A stretch of 64,000 nucleotides of DNA. It comes from Salinimicrobium sp963709775. Its GTDB lineage: Bacteria; Bacteroidota; Bacteroidia; Flavobacteriales; Flavobacteriaceae. Every line of letters starts with the position of its first letter. The stretch's first letter is position 1. The position numbers were made by a program, and so were the translations under genes. Positions 28,273 through 36,985 of this stretch are shown in pieces. Under the pieces are notes generated by a model that worked only from the letters and a program-made list of their open reading frames with translations, made no database searches and had not been told where the DNA came from. The DNA is taken from contig CAVPXS010000017.1 in NCBI GenBank assembly GCA_963709775.1, forward strand, positions 62,001 through 126,000, in the 5' to 3' direction.

Positions 28273-29568
28273 ACAAGGAAATTGCTGTTTGCTGGCTGCG
28301 AAGGGACCTCCGGTTGTTTGACAACACGGCTCTTTACCATGCCTTAAAAAGCGGACTTCCGGTGCAGGTCATCTTTATCTTTGATCCCGAAATTTTAAAC
28401 ACTTTACCTCACAAAAAGGATCAACGGGTGGCTTTTATTCACCAAGAGCTCGAGAAGATAAATTCAAAGCTTTCAGAATTTGGCGCATCTCTTCTGGTAC
28501 TTCATGAGGTTCCAAAAAAGGCATTTGAAAAGCTCATTTTTGACACCCCTGTTCGGGAGGTTTATGCGAATCATGACTATGAACCTTATGCCCGAAAAAG
28601 GGATAAAGAGGTAAAAGATCTTCTGAATGAAAATAATGTTGGGTTCACCACTTACAAAGATCAGGTGATGTTTGAGAAGGCAGAAGTAATGAAACCCGAT
28701 GGTACTCCTTACACTGTCTTTACACCCTATTCCAAAAAATGGAAGGAAAATCTACACCGGCAATCTGTTCCGGAATTTCCTTCTGAAACTCTTTTATCTA
28801 ACCTGCTGAAAAAGGCAAACAGGGACCATACCTTCCCTGGAAGAAATAGGATTTCAAACTGTGGAGCTCCATATTCCTGAAGCAGATCTTTCTGAAGGAT
28901 TAATAAAAGAATACGATAAAAAACGGGACCTCCCATATGTAGAAGGAACCAGCAGGGCAGGAATTCACTTGAGGTTTGGAACTGTGAGCGTGCGACAGCT
29001 TGTAAAGCAGGCATTGCAACAAAATGAAACCTGGCTGAATGAACTCATTTGGCGGGAATTTTTCATGATGATCCTGTACCATTTTCCTTATGTGGAGCAG
29101 CATAACTTCCGAAGAAAATATGATCGAATTCCCTGGCGCAACAACGAAAGAGAATTTGAATTGTGGTGCAGGGGAGAAACAGGATATCCCATGGTGGATG
29201 CCGGGATGCGGCAGCTTAACCAAACCGGCTGGATGCATAACAGAGTAAGGATGGTGGTTGCCGGTTTCCTGTGTAAACATTTATTAATTGACTGGCGCTG
29301 GGGAGAAGCTTACTTTGCCGAAAAGCTTCTGGATTATGAACTGGCTTCCAACAATGGAAACTGGCAGTGGGCAGCAGGTACGGGATGTGATTCGGCACCG
29401 TATTTCAGGATCTTTAATCCCGAATCTCAACTAAAGAAATTTGACCCCGATCTAAAATATGTAAAGACATGGATTCCCAATTTTAGGGCGGGTTATTTAG
29501 AACCTATTGTAGAGCATAAATTTGCGCGGGCAAGAGCATTGGAAGTGTATAAGAAAGCTCTGAATTAA
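28257..29568 (+). pseudogene. Class I deoxyribodipyrimidine photolyase, frameshifted
   Basis: Photolyase uses blue light and FAD to split cyclobutane pyrimidine dimers. 28257-28880 encodes the alpha/beta antenna domain (AVCWLRRDLRLFDNTAL onward) and runs out of frame after KKANRDHTF. The second frame continues LEEIGFQTVELHIPEADL and carries the entire FAD-binding helical domain (LNELIWREFFM, GYPMVDAGMRQL, GWMHNRVRM, YELASNNGNWQWAAGTG). Deleting one C from CCC at 28835-28837 joins the frames. The start overlaps the preceding gene by 16 bp, so the photolyase belongs to the carotenoid operon. Both halves are well conserved, so a sequencing insertion is more likely than a dead gene. Confidence 0.85.
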
Positions 29569-29578
29569 AAGTGAGGCT

Positions 29579-30094
29579 ATCATTCAGAGCGCAGCTTTTG
29601 CGAAGCGAAGAATCTCTCGCGTGCTGAAGAGATTCCTCCTTCGTCGGAATGACATTGGAGGGGTTTGTCATTCAGAGCGCAGCTTTTGCGGAGCGAAGAA
29701 TCTCTCGCGTGCTGAAGAGATTCCTCCTTCGTCGGAATGACATTGGAGGGGTTTGTCATTCAGAGCGCAGCTTTTGCGGAGCGAAGAATCTCTCGCGTGC
29801 TGAAGAGATTCCTCCTTCGTCGGAATGACATTGGAGGGGTTTGTCATTCAGAGCGCAGCTTTTGCGGAGCGAAGAATCTCTCGCGTGCTGAAGAGATTCC
29901 TCCTTCGTCGGAATGACATTGGAGGGGTTTGTCATTCAGAGCGCAGCTTTTGCGGAGCGAAGAATCTCTCGCGTGCTGAAGAGATTCCTCCTTCGTCGGA
30001 ATGACATTGGAGGGGTTTGTCATTCAGAGCGCAGCTTTTGCGGAGCGAAGAATCTCTCGCGTGCTGAAGAGATTCCTCCTTCGTCGGAATGACA
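29579..30094. repeat. Six tandem copies of an 88-bp palindromic unit
   Basis: Units start at 29581, 29669, 29757, 29845, 29933 and 30021, an exact 88-bp period; the last stops after about 74 bp. Each reads CATTCAGAGCGCAGC ... AAGAATCTCTCGCG ... AGAGATTCCTCC ... CGGAATGAC, then a spacer ATTGGAGGGGTTTGT. Outer arms GTCATTC/GGAATGAC and inner arms AATCTCT/AGAGATT pair within each unit. Copies 2-6 look identical; copy 1 differs by one base (GCGAAGCG for GCGGAGCG). No protein frame and no unique spacers, so it is not a CRISPR array. Confidence 0.9.
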
Positions 30095-30155
30095 AAGATT
30101 AAGGCACAGAATAAGCGCCATCGAATCCTGCCTCTTTAAATATTTAATATAGTAG

Positions 30156-31487
30156 TTACAGAATCCCTCTTTTTTTGATCTCAAGGTATTTGTTGATCGT
30201 GTTGACCGTGAGATCTTCGGGTCGGGTAAGGATGGTTTGAATTCCGTGCTTTTGAAGTTCCTTTGCCATCAATCTTTTGTCATAGCTAAATTGTTCGGCA
30301 ATGGTTTGATTGAAGATATCCGGTACTTTTTCGGCTTTAGTGTGAATAAAGCTTTCCAGTTCGGTGTTTTCGAAAAAGATGACTACCAGTAAATGTTTTC
30401 TCGCCAAAGCCAGCAGGTAAGGCATTTGCCTGTGAAGTGCACCCAAATGTTCAAAGTTGGTGTATAACAACAGCAGGCTTCGCTGTGGTAAGCTGCGATT
30501 CATATGAGTATACAGAAGGCCAAAATCTGAATCTCTAAAGCGCGTGCCAACATTGTAAAGAGATTCCAAAAGCAGGTTTAGATGGCTCTTTTTAGAACTT
30601 GCAGGGAGCATCTTTTCCATTTTATTGGAAAAAGTGATCAATCCGGCTTTATCCTTTTTCTTTAGGGCAATATTTGAAAATGCCAGGGCACTGTTTATGG
30701 CATAATCCAGCAACTTAAGGTTATTAAAGGGCATTTTCATGGTACGCCCGGTATCAATGACAGAATAGACCGGCTGCGACCGTTCATCCTGGTACTGGTT
30801 CACCATGAGATCTCCCTGTTTTGCAGTAGCTTTCCAGTTTATGCTTCGCACATCGTCTCCCGGCACGTAATCCTTGATCTGCTCGAATTCCATGGTGTGG
30901 CCAATCTTCCTGATCTTCTTTAGCCCCGGCTGTGAGATCTTTCGATCTATAGCCATAAAGTCATACTTCTTCATCTGAATAAAAGAAGGATAGACTTTCA
31001 ACATTTGTTCTTTGCCAAACTTTTTCCGGCGTTTCGCCAGTTTTAGAGGTGTGGAGGCAAAGACATTGAGGTTTCCGAAGAAATATTCTCCGCGTTCTAC
31101 CGGTCGCAAAGAATAGCTGAAAGATGACGAATCCCCGGCAGGTACTTTTAAGAGTTTCAAAAAATCCCTTTTTTGGAACTGTACCGGGATCTCATCTATA
31201 ACTTCAAGTCGGGTTTTAAAACCGTAGTCGTTCTGCAGTAAAATATCTACGGGATTTTGATCGCTATTCGAGAATTTATCGGGCAGGATCCTTTCTGCAG
31301 TTATTCCGCGGCTTTTATACAATGCAATTATATCTGCCAGAAAAATTAATAGAAATACCACGGTGATGATCCACAGCACGGGGTAGAGCCATTCAAGCCA
31401 ATAGGAGAACAGGAAACCGGCGGCCAGGACAAAAACGGTCACGAAAAAACGCTGGTGCAGGTATAATGACTTGAAGAAGTGTATCAA
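30156..31487 (-). CDS. DUF58 domain membrane-anchored protein
   Basis: The 443-residue protein has two N-terminal membrane segments (about 14-60) followed by a cytoplasmic part with the DUF58 signature DYVPGDDVRSINWKATAKQGDL (around 208-229) and a VWA-like C-terminal region. DUF58 proteins are encoded beside MoxR ATPases and are thought to be their clients or adaptors. The MoxR gene ends one base before this start on the same strand. It is the last gene of the minus-strand module and is followed by the 88-bp repeat array. The family assignment is firm; the role of the module is not known. Confidence 0.9.
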   Translation of the reverse strand: MIHFFKSLYLHQRFFVTVFVLAAGFLFSYWLEWLYPVLWIITVVFLLIFLADIIALYKSRGITAERILPDKFSNSDQNPVDILLQNDYGFKTRLEVIDEIPVQFQKRDFLKLLKVPAGDSSSFSYSLRPVERGEYFFGNLNVFASTPLKLAKRRKKFGKEQMLKVYPSFIQMKKYDFMAIDRKISQPGLKKIRKIGHTMEFEQIKDYVPGDDVRSINWKATAKQGDLMVNQYQDERSQPVYSVIDTGRTMKMPFNNLKLLDYAINSALAFSNIALKKKDKAGLITFSNKMEKMLPASSKKSHLNLLLESLYNVGTRFRDSDFGLLYTHMNRSLPQRSLLLLYTNFEHLGALHRQMPYLLALARKHLLVVIFFENTELESFIHTKAEKVPDIFNQTIAEQFSYDKRLMAKELQKHGIQTILTRPEDLTVNTINKYLEIKKRGIL

Positions 31488-32486
31488 TTATCTCGGGATT
31501 TCTACAGAATGAGTGATCATATCTATTACACTAGCCGTAGTACTGCCTTCCATTTCGCGTTCGGGAGACAAAATAATGCGGTGACCCAGCACAGGTTCCA
31601 GTACTTTTTTGATGTCTTCGGGGATAACGAAATCTCTTCCGTCTACTGCCGCCACTGCTTTTGAAGCATTCATAACCGCAATAGACGCACGGGGAGAGGC
31701 TCCCAGGTACAAATGCGGATGATTTCTTGTTTTGCTCACAATTTCGGCGATATAGGTAAGCAGTTTCTTTTCAACTCTTACTCCCTGTATCTGAGAACGC
31801 AATACCCGCAGTTTTTCGGGATCTAAAACCGCTTCAACCTCATTTTGAGGTGCGGCTCCCTGCCGTTCGTGATGTGTTTCCAGTATTCTTACTTCCTCTT
31901 CCATTGCCGGGTAATCCACATTTATTTTAAAGAGGAACCTGTCCAGTTGCGCTTCGGGAAGGGCATAAGTTCCCTCCTGGTCAATAGGGTTTTGTGTAGC
32001 AATCACCATAAATGGCGGTGGCATGCTGTGCTGCTTTCCGTCAATAGTGATCTGCCGTTCTTCCATGACTTCAAAAAGGGCAGCCTGTGTCTTGGCCGGT
32101 GCCCTGTTGATCTCATCGATGAGAACAATATTGGAAAAAACGGGTCCCGGCTTAAATTCAAAGTCAGAAGTTTTTGCATTGAGTACCGAGGTCCCTAAAA
32201 CGTCACTCGGCATAAGATCGGGGGTGAACTGGATGCGACTGAAACCGGTTTTTAAGGTTTTGGCAAACAATTTTGCAGTGATCGTCTTTGCTACCCCGGG
32301 CACTCCTTCAATGAGTACGTGGCCATCGGCCAGCAACCCAATGATCAAAAGGTCGATAAATCTCTCCTGGCCAATGATGATATGTGAAAGCTGAGCCTTC
32401 ACATTTTCTACTGCCGACTTTAATTCCTCCAGCGGAATGCGGTTTTCAAAAGTGATCTCGTCGTTCTTTATTTCCTCGTTTTCCAT
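31488..32486 (-). CDS. MoxR-family AAA+ ATPase
   Basis: A cytoplasmic chaperone-like ATPase of the MoxR branch. The 332 residues contain Walker A GVPGVAKT (around 59-66), Walker B IVLIDEINRAP (around 122-132), sensor 1 ATQNPIDQEGTYALPEAQLDR and the C-terminal lid with HPHLYLGASPRA. MoxR ATPases remodel or help mature partner complexes, usually with DUF58 and VWA proteins from the same locus. Here DUF58 follows directly, and DUF4350 and DUF4129 genes precede it. It starts 10 bp after the DUF4350 gene. Confidence 0.95.
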   Translation of the reverse strand: MENEEIKNDEITFENRIPLEELKSAVENVKAQLSHIIIGQERFIDLLIIGLLADGHVLIEGVPGVAKTITAKLFAKTLKTGFSRIQFTPDLMPSDVLGTSVLNAKTSDFEFKPGPVFSNIVLIDEINRAPAKTQAALFEVMEERQITIDGKQHSMPPPFMVIATQNPIDQEGTYALPEAQLDRFLFKINVDYPAMEEEVRILETHHERQGAAPQNEVEAVLDPEKLRVLRSQIQGVRVEKKLLTYIAEIVSKTRNHPHLYLGASPRASIAVMNASKAVAAVDGRDFVIPEDIKKVLEPVLGHRIILSPEREMEGSTTASVIDMITHSVEIPR

Positions 32487-32496
32487 TTATTTCTTT

Positions 32497-33687
32497 TTAA
32501 AAGCCTCCATGGCTTTGTTTAAATGTAGCAATTCCTCTTTTGACACAGATTGTTGGTTTTCCAAGCCTATGCATGAGTTGCCATAATTTTTTGACCTCTT
32601 CTTTACTATTATCGCTTAACACCGCCAGGTTTTCATAAAAACTTTCATTTACATTCCCTGTGGGAACCCGGTAATGGGTACGAACATATTCCAAAAATAA
32701 AGCAATCTTTTTTGATGCAATACTATTGTAATCTTCACGGTCCAGGTAAAGTCCAGCAATGGTTCGGGTGAAATCCAGAGTTTGATTCCGTAGCGGCTGG
32801 ACCACGGGAATACTACGTTGCTTGCGTTTCCCTTCAAAAATGATAAATAATACGCTGCCTATAATCACAAAATAATAAGCCCAGCGCAAAGCCTTACTAT
32901 TTAGGATCACGAACAGGGGAGAGGTGTAGAATGATTTTCCCGTTTTATAATAATGATCCCAATAAACAACTTTTTGAGCAGGAAGATAAGCCAGAACTTT
33001 TTCAACATACTCTGCATTGTTGTCCTGCAGCAGGAAATAATTGCTGAAAGCTTTTGGTGTGGAATGTAAATAAACCACGCCTTTTCCAACAGTATCTCTC
33101 AAAAAGTTAACTTTTGGAGAGGTAATTTCAGCTGAATCCCCCTTAAGTTGGGTTACCCCAAGAACATCCTTAGGCAGGGAATCTGAAATTATAAAAATAT
33201 CCTGGTAAGTCTCTTTGTCAAAAAGGAAAGGCTGTGAGTTCTTGAGCGCAGGATCTTGAAGGTTCAATAAAGGTTTTGAGGAAAAACCTTTTTCGGGCGC
33301 AAGAGTTTCCTTTTTTAGATCAAGGGTATCGAGAAGATTCGCGCTAAACCCTTCGGCTATAAAAAAAGCAGTATTTCCCTTTGCCACCCATTCAAAGATC
33401 TTTTTAAGCTCGTGTTTGTCAAATCCAAGGCCATTGTTCAGGAAGAAATAAGTGCCGGTGACAGTGGTGTCATTCAGAAATTCAAAAGGAGGAACATTAA
33501 CTTCCTTTAATTCCAGGTCCTGTTCTTTAAGGTTATCAAAAAGCACTTTTGTTCCCAGGGGGATCTTATCCAGAGCTGAATAGCTGGGGCTCCAATTTAA
33601 TTCCTGCGGTTCATTGGCCTCCAGCCAGGTAAGGAAGACCAGCAGCAGAACGAGCAGGGCAAGGGTGATCTTATAGGCTTTGCTCAT
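32497..33687 (-). CDS. DUF4350 domain membrane protein
   Basis: A 396-residue protein with an N-terminal helix (ITLALLVLLLVFLTWLE, about 7-23), a DUF4350-type extracytoplasmic alpha/beta domain (about 35-245) with NNGLGFDKHELKKIFEWVAKG, a second membrane helix (WAYYFVIIGSVLFIIFE, about 271-287) and a cytoplasmic C-terminal helical region. DUF4350 resembles glutamine amidotransferase-like folds without obvious catalytic residues. The reading frame overlaps DUF4129 by 17 bp, consistent with coupled translation. Standard companion of MoxR/DUF58 loci in Bacteroidota; function unknown. Confidence 0.82.
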   Translation of the reverse strand: MSKAYKITLALLVLLLVFLTWLEANEPQELNWSPSYSALDKIPLGTKVLFDNLKEQDLELKEVNVPPFEFLNDTTVTGTYFFLNNGLGFDKHELKKIFEWVAKGNTAFFIAEGFSANLLDTLDLKKETLAPEKGFSSKPLLNLQDPALKNSQPFLFDKETYQDIFIISDSLPKDVLGVTQLKGDSAEITSPKVNFLRDTVGKGVVYLHSTPKAFSNYFLLQDNNAEYVEKVLAYLPAQKVVYWDHYYKTGKSFYTSPLFVILNSKALRWAYYFVIIGSVLFIIFEGKRKQRSIPVVQPLRNQTLDFTRTIAGLYLDREDYNSIASKKIALFLEYVRTHYRVPTGNVNESFYENLAVLSDNSKEEVKKLWQLMHRLGKPTICVKRGIATFKQSHGGF

Positions 33688-34417
33688 GCTGTGGCTGAAT
33701 TATTTCTTCGGTTATAAGGAACTCATTTTTGATCTTGTCGTAATCCAGGGCTGTGGTGGCAAAATTCCCGTACCACACAAAATCATAGATACGGTTAAGT
33801 CTTTTGAAACGGCGTTGAAGTTCGGGAGCTTTGATTTCCTGCACGTATTCCTCATCGGTCTTGGAGGCATCGTAGATCACAAGCTCCTGTCGCGACAATT
33901 GCTGAAGGATATAAAGAAAGTGATAGCGGATAGCCAGACGGTAATTTTCGGCCGCTACCGCCTTCTCAATTAGTTTTTTAATGTCTCTCGTTTTGATGAT
34001 CTTTTCCTCTTCATTGAAATGAAGTTCCCCGCGGGATGGAGTTCCAAAAAGGTAATTTCCGGGGTTCATTTTTCCGAAGAGATAAAGAATGAGTGCGAGC
34101 AACAACCCCAGCAACAGGTAAGGGAGGATATCAAGAAGAATGGCCAGCAGGAGGGGTGCTTCATAATCCCCAAACATCCAGTCCAGGAACCGCTCCCATT
34201 GTAGCCCAATGTATCTTTTAAATTTGCTCCACCAGTTATCTTCGGCCGTTGCTTCGGAATAATCATAGTCGGGATCTTGTTTGAACTCCTCAATGGTTTC
34301 TTCAGAAAAATCTAAAGGCACCAGCTCTTCTTCCGAAGTTTGTACCGGCATCACCAACTCCCCGGCAGATACCGAAAGATTGAAGCCGAACAGGAAAAAG
34401 AGGAGGAATTTTGCCAT
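33671..34417 (-). CDS. DUF4129-type membrane protein
   Basis: The 248-residue product has a signal peptide (MAKFLLFFLFGFNLSVSAGE), an acidic, Trp-rich periplasmic stretch (EEFKQDPDYDYSEA, DNWWSKFKRYIGLQWERF), one helix-rich membrane segment (LLLAILLDILPYLLLGLLLALILYLF, with its PYLLLGLLLAL core, about 90-115) and a C-terminal cytoplasmic helical domain with YRLAIRYHFLYILQQLSRQ, the DUF4129 hallmark. It ends inside the DUF4350 start and begins two bases after the neighbouring membrane-protein gene. The same pairing with transglutaminase- or MoxR-type genes is seen across bacteria. Confidence 0.82.
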   Translation of the reverse strand: MAKFLLFFLFGFNLSVSAGELVMPVQTSEEELVPLDFSEETIEEFKQDPDYDYSEATAEDNWWSKFKRYIGLQWERFLDWMFGDYEAPLLLAILLDILPYLLLGLLLALILYLFGKMNPGNYLFGTPSRGELHFNEEEKIIKTRDIKKLIEKAVAAENYRLAIRYHFLYILQQLSRQELVIYDASKTDEEYVQEIKAPELQRRFKRLNRIYDFVWYGNFATTALDYDKIKNEFLITEEIIQPQHEQSL

Positions 34418-34419
34418 TT

Positions 34420-35283
34420 TTAAGACCCCAGGTTTGAGATACGTTCATAAGTACCGGTGGCATTTTTCTTTTCGTCCAGGTGGTAATAAATAAAAGCAGA
34501 AGCTACTACTCCAATAACCGAAAGCAGGTACTGGAAGAGTGACGAGAGCACGTTAAAAAATACGTACACCCAATCTACGATATCGGCGGGATTGGAAATA
34601 CTTCCCTCCTGGGACATTACCAAAGCCTTAATGAACATATAGATCATAAGCGGAAACTGAAAGATGAGTCCAATGATGTATATGAGCAGGGTGATTACAA
34701 AAAGAGTAAAAAATGTTGTCCACCAGTTGTCTTTAATAAGGCTGAAGGAATAGCTTATGGAATCCATGACCGAGGTACGTGCAAAGATGAGCATAGCCGG
34801 CGCAAGGGATAGCGGCACCCACACATAAACTCCCGGGAAGAAACAGAGCATAAGTCCAAAAACGGTAATTATTCCAACCAGGATTACCAGCCCGAGCATA
34901 CTTCCAAAGTCTTGTTTAACCCCCCGGGAAACTTGAGAATGATCTACTTCTCCCGAATTTTCAATATAACTTTTAATATAATGCAGAACTGTATTGTAAA
35001 GAAGCACATAAAATGCCACCAGGGAAACGAAGAGGATAAACACCGAAATGAAGAAGGTCTCAACGTTTACCCCGGAAGTCTCCACTAAAAATGGATTGGA
35101 GAGTAGATCCATTCCCAGGTAAGAATAATATCCTATGGCAAGAATAAGGATCACAAAAACAGGCCCTGTCATCTTAAGAATATTTATAAACAGGGGTTTC
35201 AGGTTTTGACGGAGAAATTTAAAGGTATCGGTAATGATATCTCCCAGCTCGCGCTGTTTTCTAAATTCGATTGGTTGGGACAT
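34420..35283 (-). CDS. Polytopic membrane protein of the SpoIIM/RDD module
   Basis: A 287-residue protein with an N-terminal amphipathic region (FRKQRELGDIITDTFKFLRQNLK) and about six membrane helices. The opening and the glycerophosphoryl-diesterase-membrane-domain-like pattern (SYSFSLIKDNWWTTFF) recall DUF975/DUF4013-type families, but I cannot fix the family. It overlaps the SpoIIM gene by 23 bp and is followed two bases later by DUF4129, so it is an integral member of the operon. Likely an inner-membrane partner; no enzymatic motif seen. Confidence 0.7.
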   Translation of the reverse strand: MSQPIEFRKQRELGDIITDTFKFLRQNLKPLFINILKMTGPVFVILILAIGYYSYLGMDLLSNPFLVETSGVNVETFFISVFILFVSLVAFYVLLYNTVLHYIKSYIENSGEVDHSQVSRGVKQDFGSMLGLVILVGIITVFGLMLCFFPGVYVWVPLSLAPAMLIFARTSVMDSISYSFSLIKDNWWTTFFTLFVITLLIYIIGLIFQFPLMIYMFIKALVMSQEGSISNPADIVDWVYVFFNVLSSLFQYLLSVIGVVASAFIYYHLDEKKNATGTYERISNLGS

Positions 35284-36238
35284 TGGGTGGTTTTCTATTT
35301 AAATAAATGGGATAGTAAACGTAGTAAAATAATATAAGTGCCAGGGAGCCGGTGATGATGAGTATGGCCAGCCAGTCGGGCATTTGGGTTTGCCTGGTAA
35401 CAAAACCTTCCAGGAAACCGGCTATTACAAAGAAAGGAATAGTGCTAATTACGATCTTGAGTCCGGCCTTTATTCCGTTCACAAAAGAGGTGAGCCGGGA
35501 ATAGGTGCCGGGAAAAAGAATGCCTTTCCCAACAACGAGACCGGCACAGGCAGCGACTATGATCACCGAGATCTCTATGGTGCCGTGAATCCAGATGGTC
35601 CTTACCGATTCCCATAGCAATCCTTTTTCATAAAAGAAGTATTGGAAGGAACCCAGCATAATTGCATTCTGCATGATGATATATAAGGTTCCCAATCCCG
35701 CAAAAATGCCAAAAACAAAGGCCATTAAAGCTACTCGTACATTGTTGATCGTTATCCCGAGAAACATTTCCATTTCCCCCATTTTTTTATAAACAGCCAT
35801 AGGATCATCATTGGCAATGTTCTCTAAAGTCATGTTGACATAGGCATCACCCAGGATAGAGCGAACAAAAGCTCCGTCACTCGAGGCAGAGAAACTTCCA
35901 GCTGCTACAAATAGTACAAAAACCAGGAAGGCCAGCAACAACTGCTTTTGATACCGGTAAAATTCCCGCGGAAATTCTTCGGTGAAAAAAGTAATGAACC
36001 TGCTCTTGGGTTCCTTTTTGTTGCGGTAGATCTTTTGATGTGCTCTTGAAGCAAGGCCATTTAGGTAGTGAAATGTATTGCTGCCGGGATAGAAAGTCTG
36101 CGCATAGCTAAGATGATCTGTCACCTCGAGGTATAGTACCGATAATTCACCGGGAGACAAGATTGCATTATTTTGCAGGGCGCTTTCAAATCTTTGCCAA
36201 TTATCCTTATTTTGCCGTACAAAAGCAGCCTCGCGCAT
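35261..36238 (-). CDS. SpoIIM (stage II sporulation protein M) family membrane protein
   Basis: The 325-residue protein belongs to the SpoIIM/DUF95 family, which in non-sporulating bacteria is linked to MoxR and RDD genes. It has an N-terminal cytoplasmic helical region (to about 105) and about five to six membrane helices with the typical FGIFAGLGTLYIIMQNAIMLG and WESVRTIWIHGTIEISVIIVAA motifs (each part below the usual helix length). It is divergent from the RDD gene with 33 bp between start codons. The organism is not a spore former; the family name is historical. Confidence 0.88.
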   Translation of the reverse strand: MREAAFVRQNKDNWQRFESALQNNAILSPGELSVLYLEVTDHLSYAQTFYPGSNTFHYLNGLASRAHQKIYRNKKEPKSRFITFFTEEFPREFYRYQKQLLLAFLVFVLFVAAGSFSASSDGAFVRSILGDAYVNMTLENIANDDPMAVYKKMGEMEMFLGITINNVRVALMAFVFGIFAGLGTLYIIMQNAIMLGSFQYFFYEKGLLWESVRTIWIHGTIEISVIIVAACAGLVVGKGILFPGTYSRLTSFVNGIKAGLKIVISTIPFFVIAGFLEGFVTRQTQMPDWLAILIITGSLALILFYYVYYPIYLNRKPPNVPTNRI

Positions 36239-36271
36239 TCTTTGCTATTTTGTCTCAAAGAAACATATTAA

Positions 36272-36985
36272 ATGGATAATTTTCAAATTGAAACTGCCCA
36301 AAATATAAGCATTTCCCAAAATGTTGCCGGGGTAGGGGAGCGTATCCTGGCGTATCTAATCGATGGGCTCATTATGCTGGCCTATATCATCATTGCGATT
36401 ATGCTCCTGGGAGGCCTTGATGCCAGCCAGGGGCAGGAATGGCTTTTCGTAAGTGTAATTATGTTGCCATTACTCCTTTACTTCCTGTTATGGGAGAGTT
36501 TATGGAATGGGCAATCGCCCGGTAAGGCAGCTTTGGATCTAAGGGTTGTAAAGATCGATGGATCAAGACCGGCGTTTTCAAATTACCTGGTCCGTTGGCT
36601 TTTAAGGATCGTGGACATCACTTTAACCAGCGGGAGTGTTGCAGTAGTTACTATCTTAATGAACGGCAAAGGGCAGCGCTTGGGAGATCTTGCCGCAGGT
36701 ACCACTGTTATTTCTGAAAGAGTGAGAACCGGGCTGGACAGAACCCTCCTGGTCAATGTTCCTGAAGATTACCGGCCGGTCTACCCGCAGGTAACCATGC
36801 TTTCTGACCGGGATGTGCAGGAAATCAAGGAGATCTATAAACATTCCCTTCATAATTCCAATTACAGGGTGATAGCAAAATTGTCCAACAGGGTATCGGA
36901 ATTACTGCAGGTTACCCCGGAAGAAAATTCGGTGCAATTTTTAAAAACTATCCTAAAGGATTACAGCTATTATACGAGGCACTAA
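36272..36985 (+). CDS. RDD family membrane protein
   Basis: RDD proteins are small inner-membrane proteins, some of which act as ion/H+ antiporters; the role here is not known. The 237 residues show the family features: an opening RILAYLIDGLIMLAY (R-x-x-A-x-x-x-D, around 24-38), the middle QSPGKAALDLRVVK (around 85-98) and a further pair of helices ending QRLGDLAAGT. The C-terminal 80 residues are cytoplasmic and helical. Divergent from SpoIIM and conserved with it in Bacteroidota. The stop codon abuts the stop of the convergent peptidylprolyl isomerase gene with no gap. Confidence 0.9.
   Translation: MDNFQIETAQNISISQNVAGVGERILAYLIDGLIMLAYIIIAIMLLGGLDASQGQEWLFVSVIMLPLLLYFLLWESLWNGQSPGKAALDLRVVKIDGSRPAFSNYLVRWLLRIVDITLTSGSVAVVTILMNGKGQRLGDLAAGTTVISERVRTGLDRTLLVNVPEDYRPVYPQVTMLSDRDVQEIKEIYKHSLHNSNYRVIAKLSNRVSELLQVTPEENSVQFLKTILKDYSYYTRH

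Noticed and set aside
28861..29568. Separate second photolyase or cryptochrome gene
   Set aside because: It is the C-terminal FAD domain of the preceding gene after a one-base shift.
29579..30094. Possible CRISPR array
   Set aside because: The period is a constant 88 bp and the copies, including the text between palindromes, are identical; there are no unique spacers and no cas genes.
30156..36985. Sporulation locus because of SpoIIM
   Set aside because: No other sporulation gene; SpoIIM-family proteins are common in non-sporulating bacteria beside MoxR and RDD genes.
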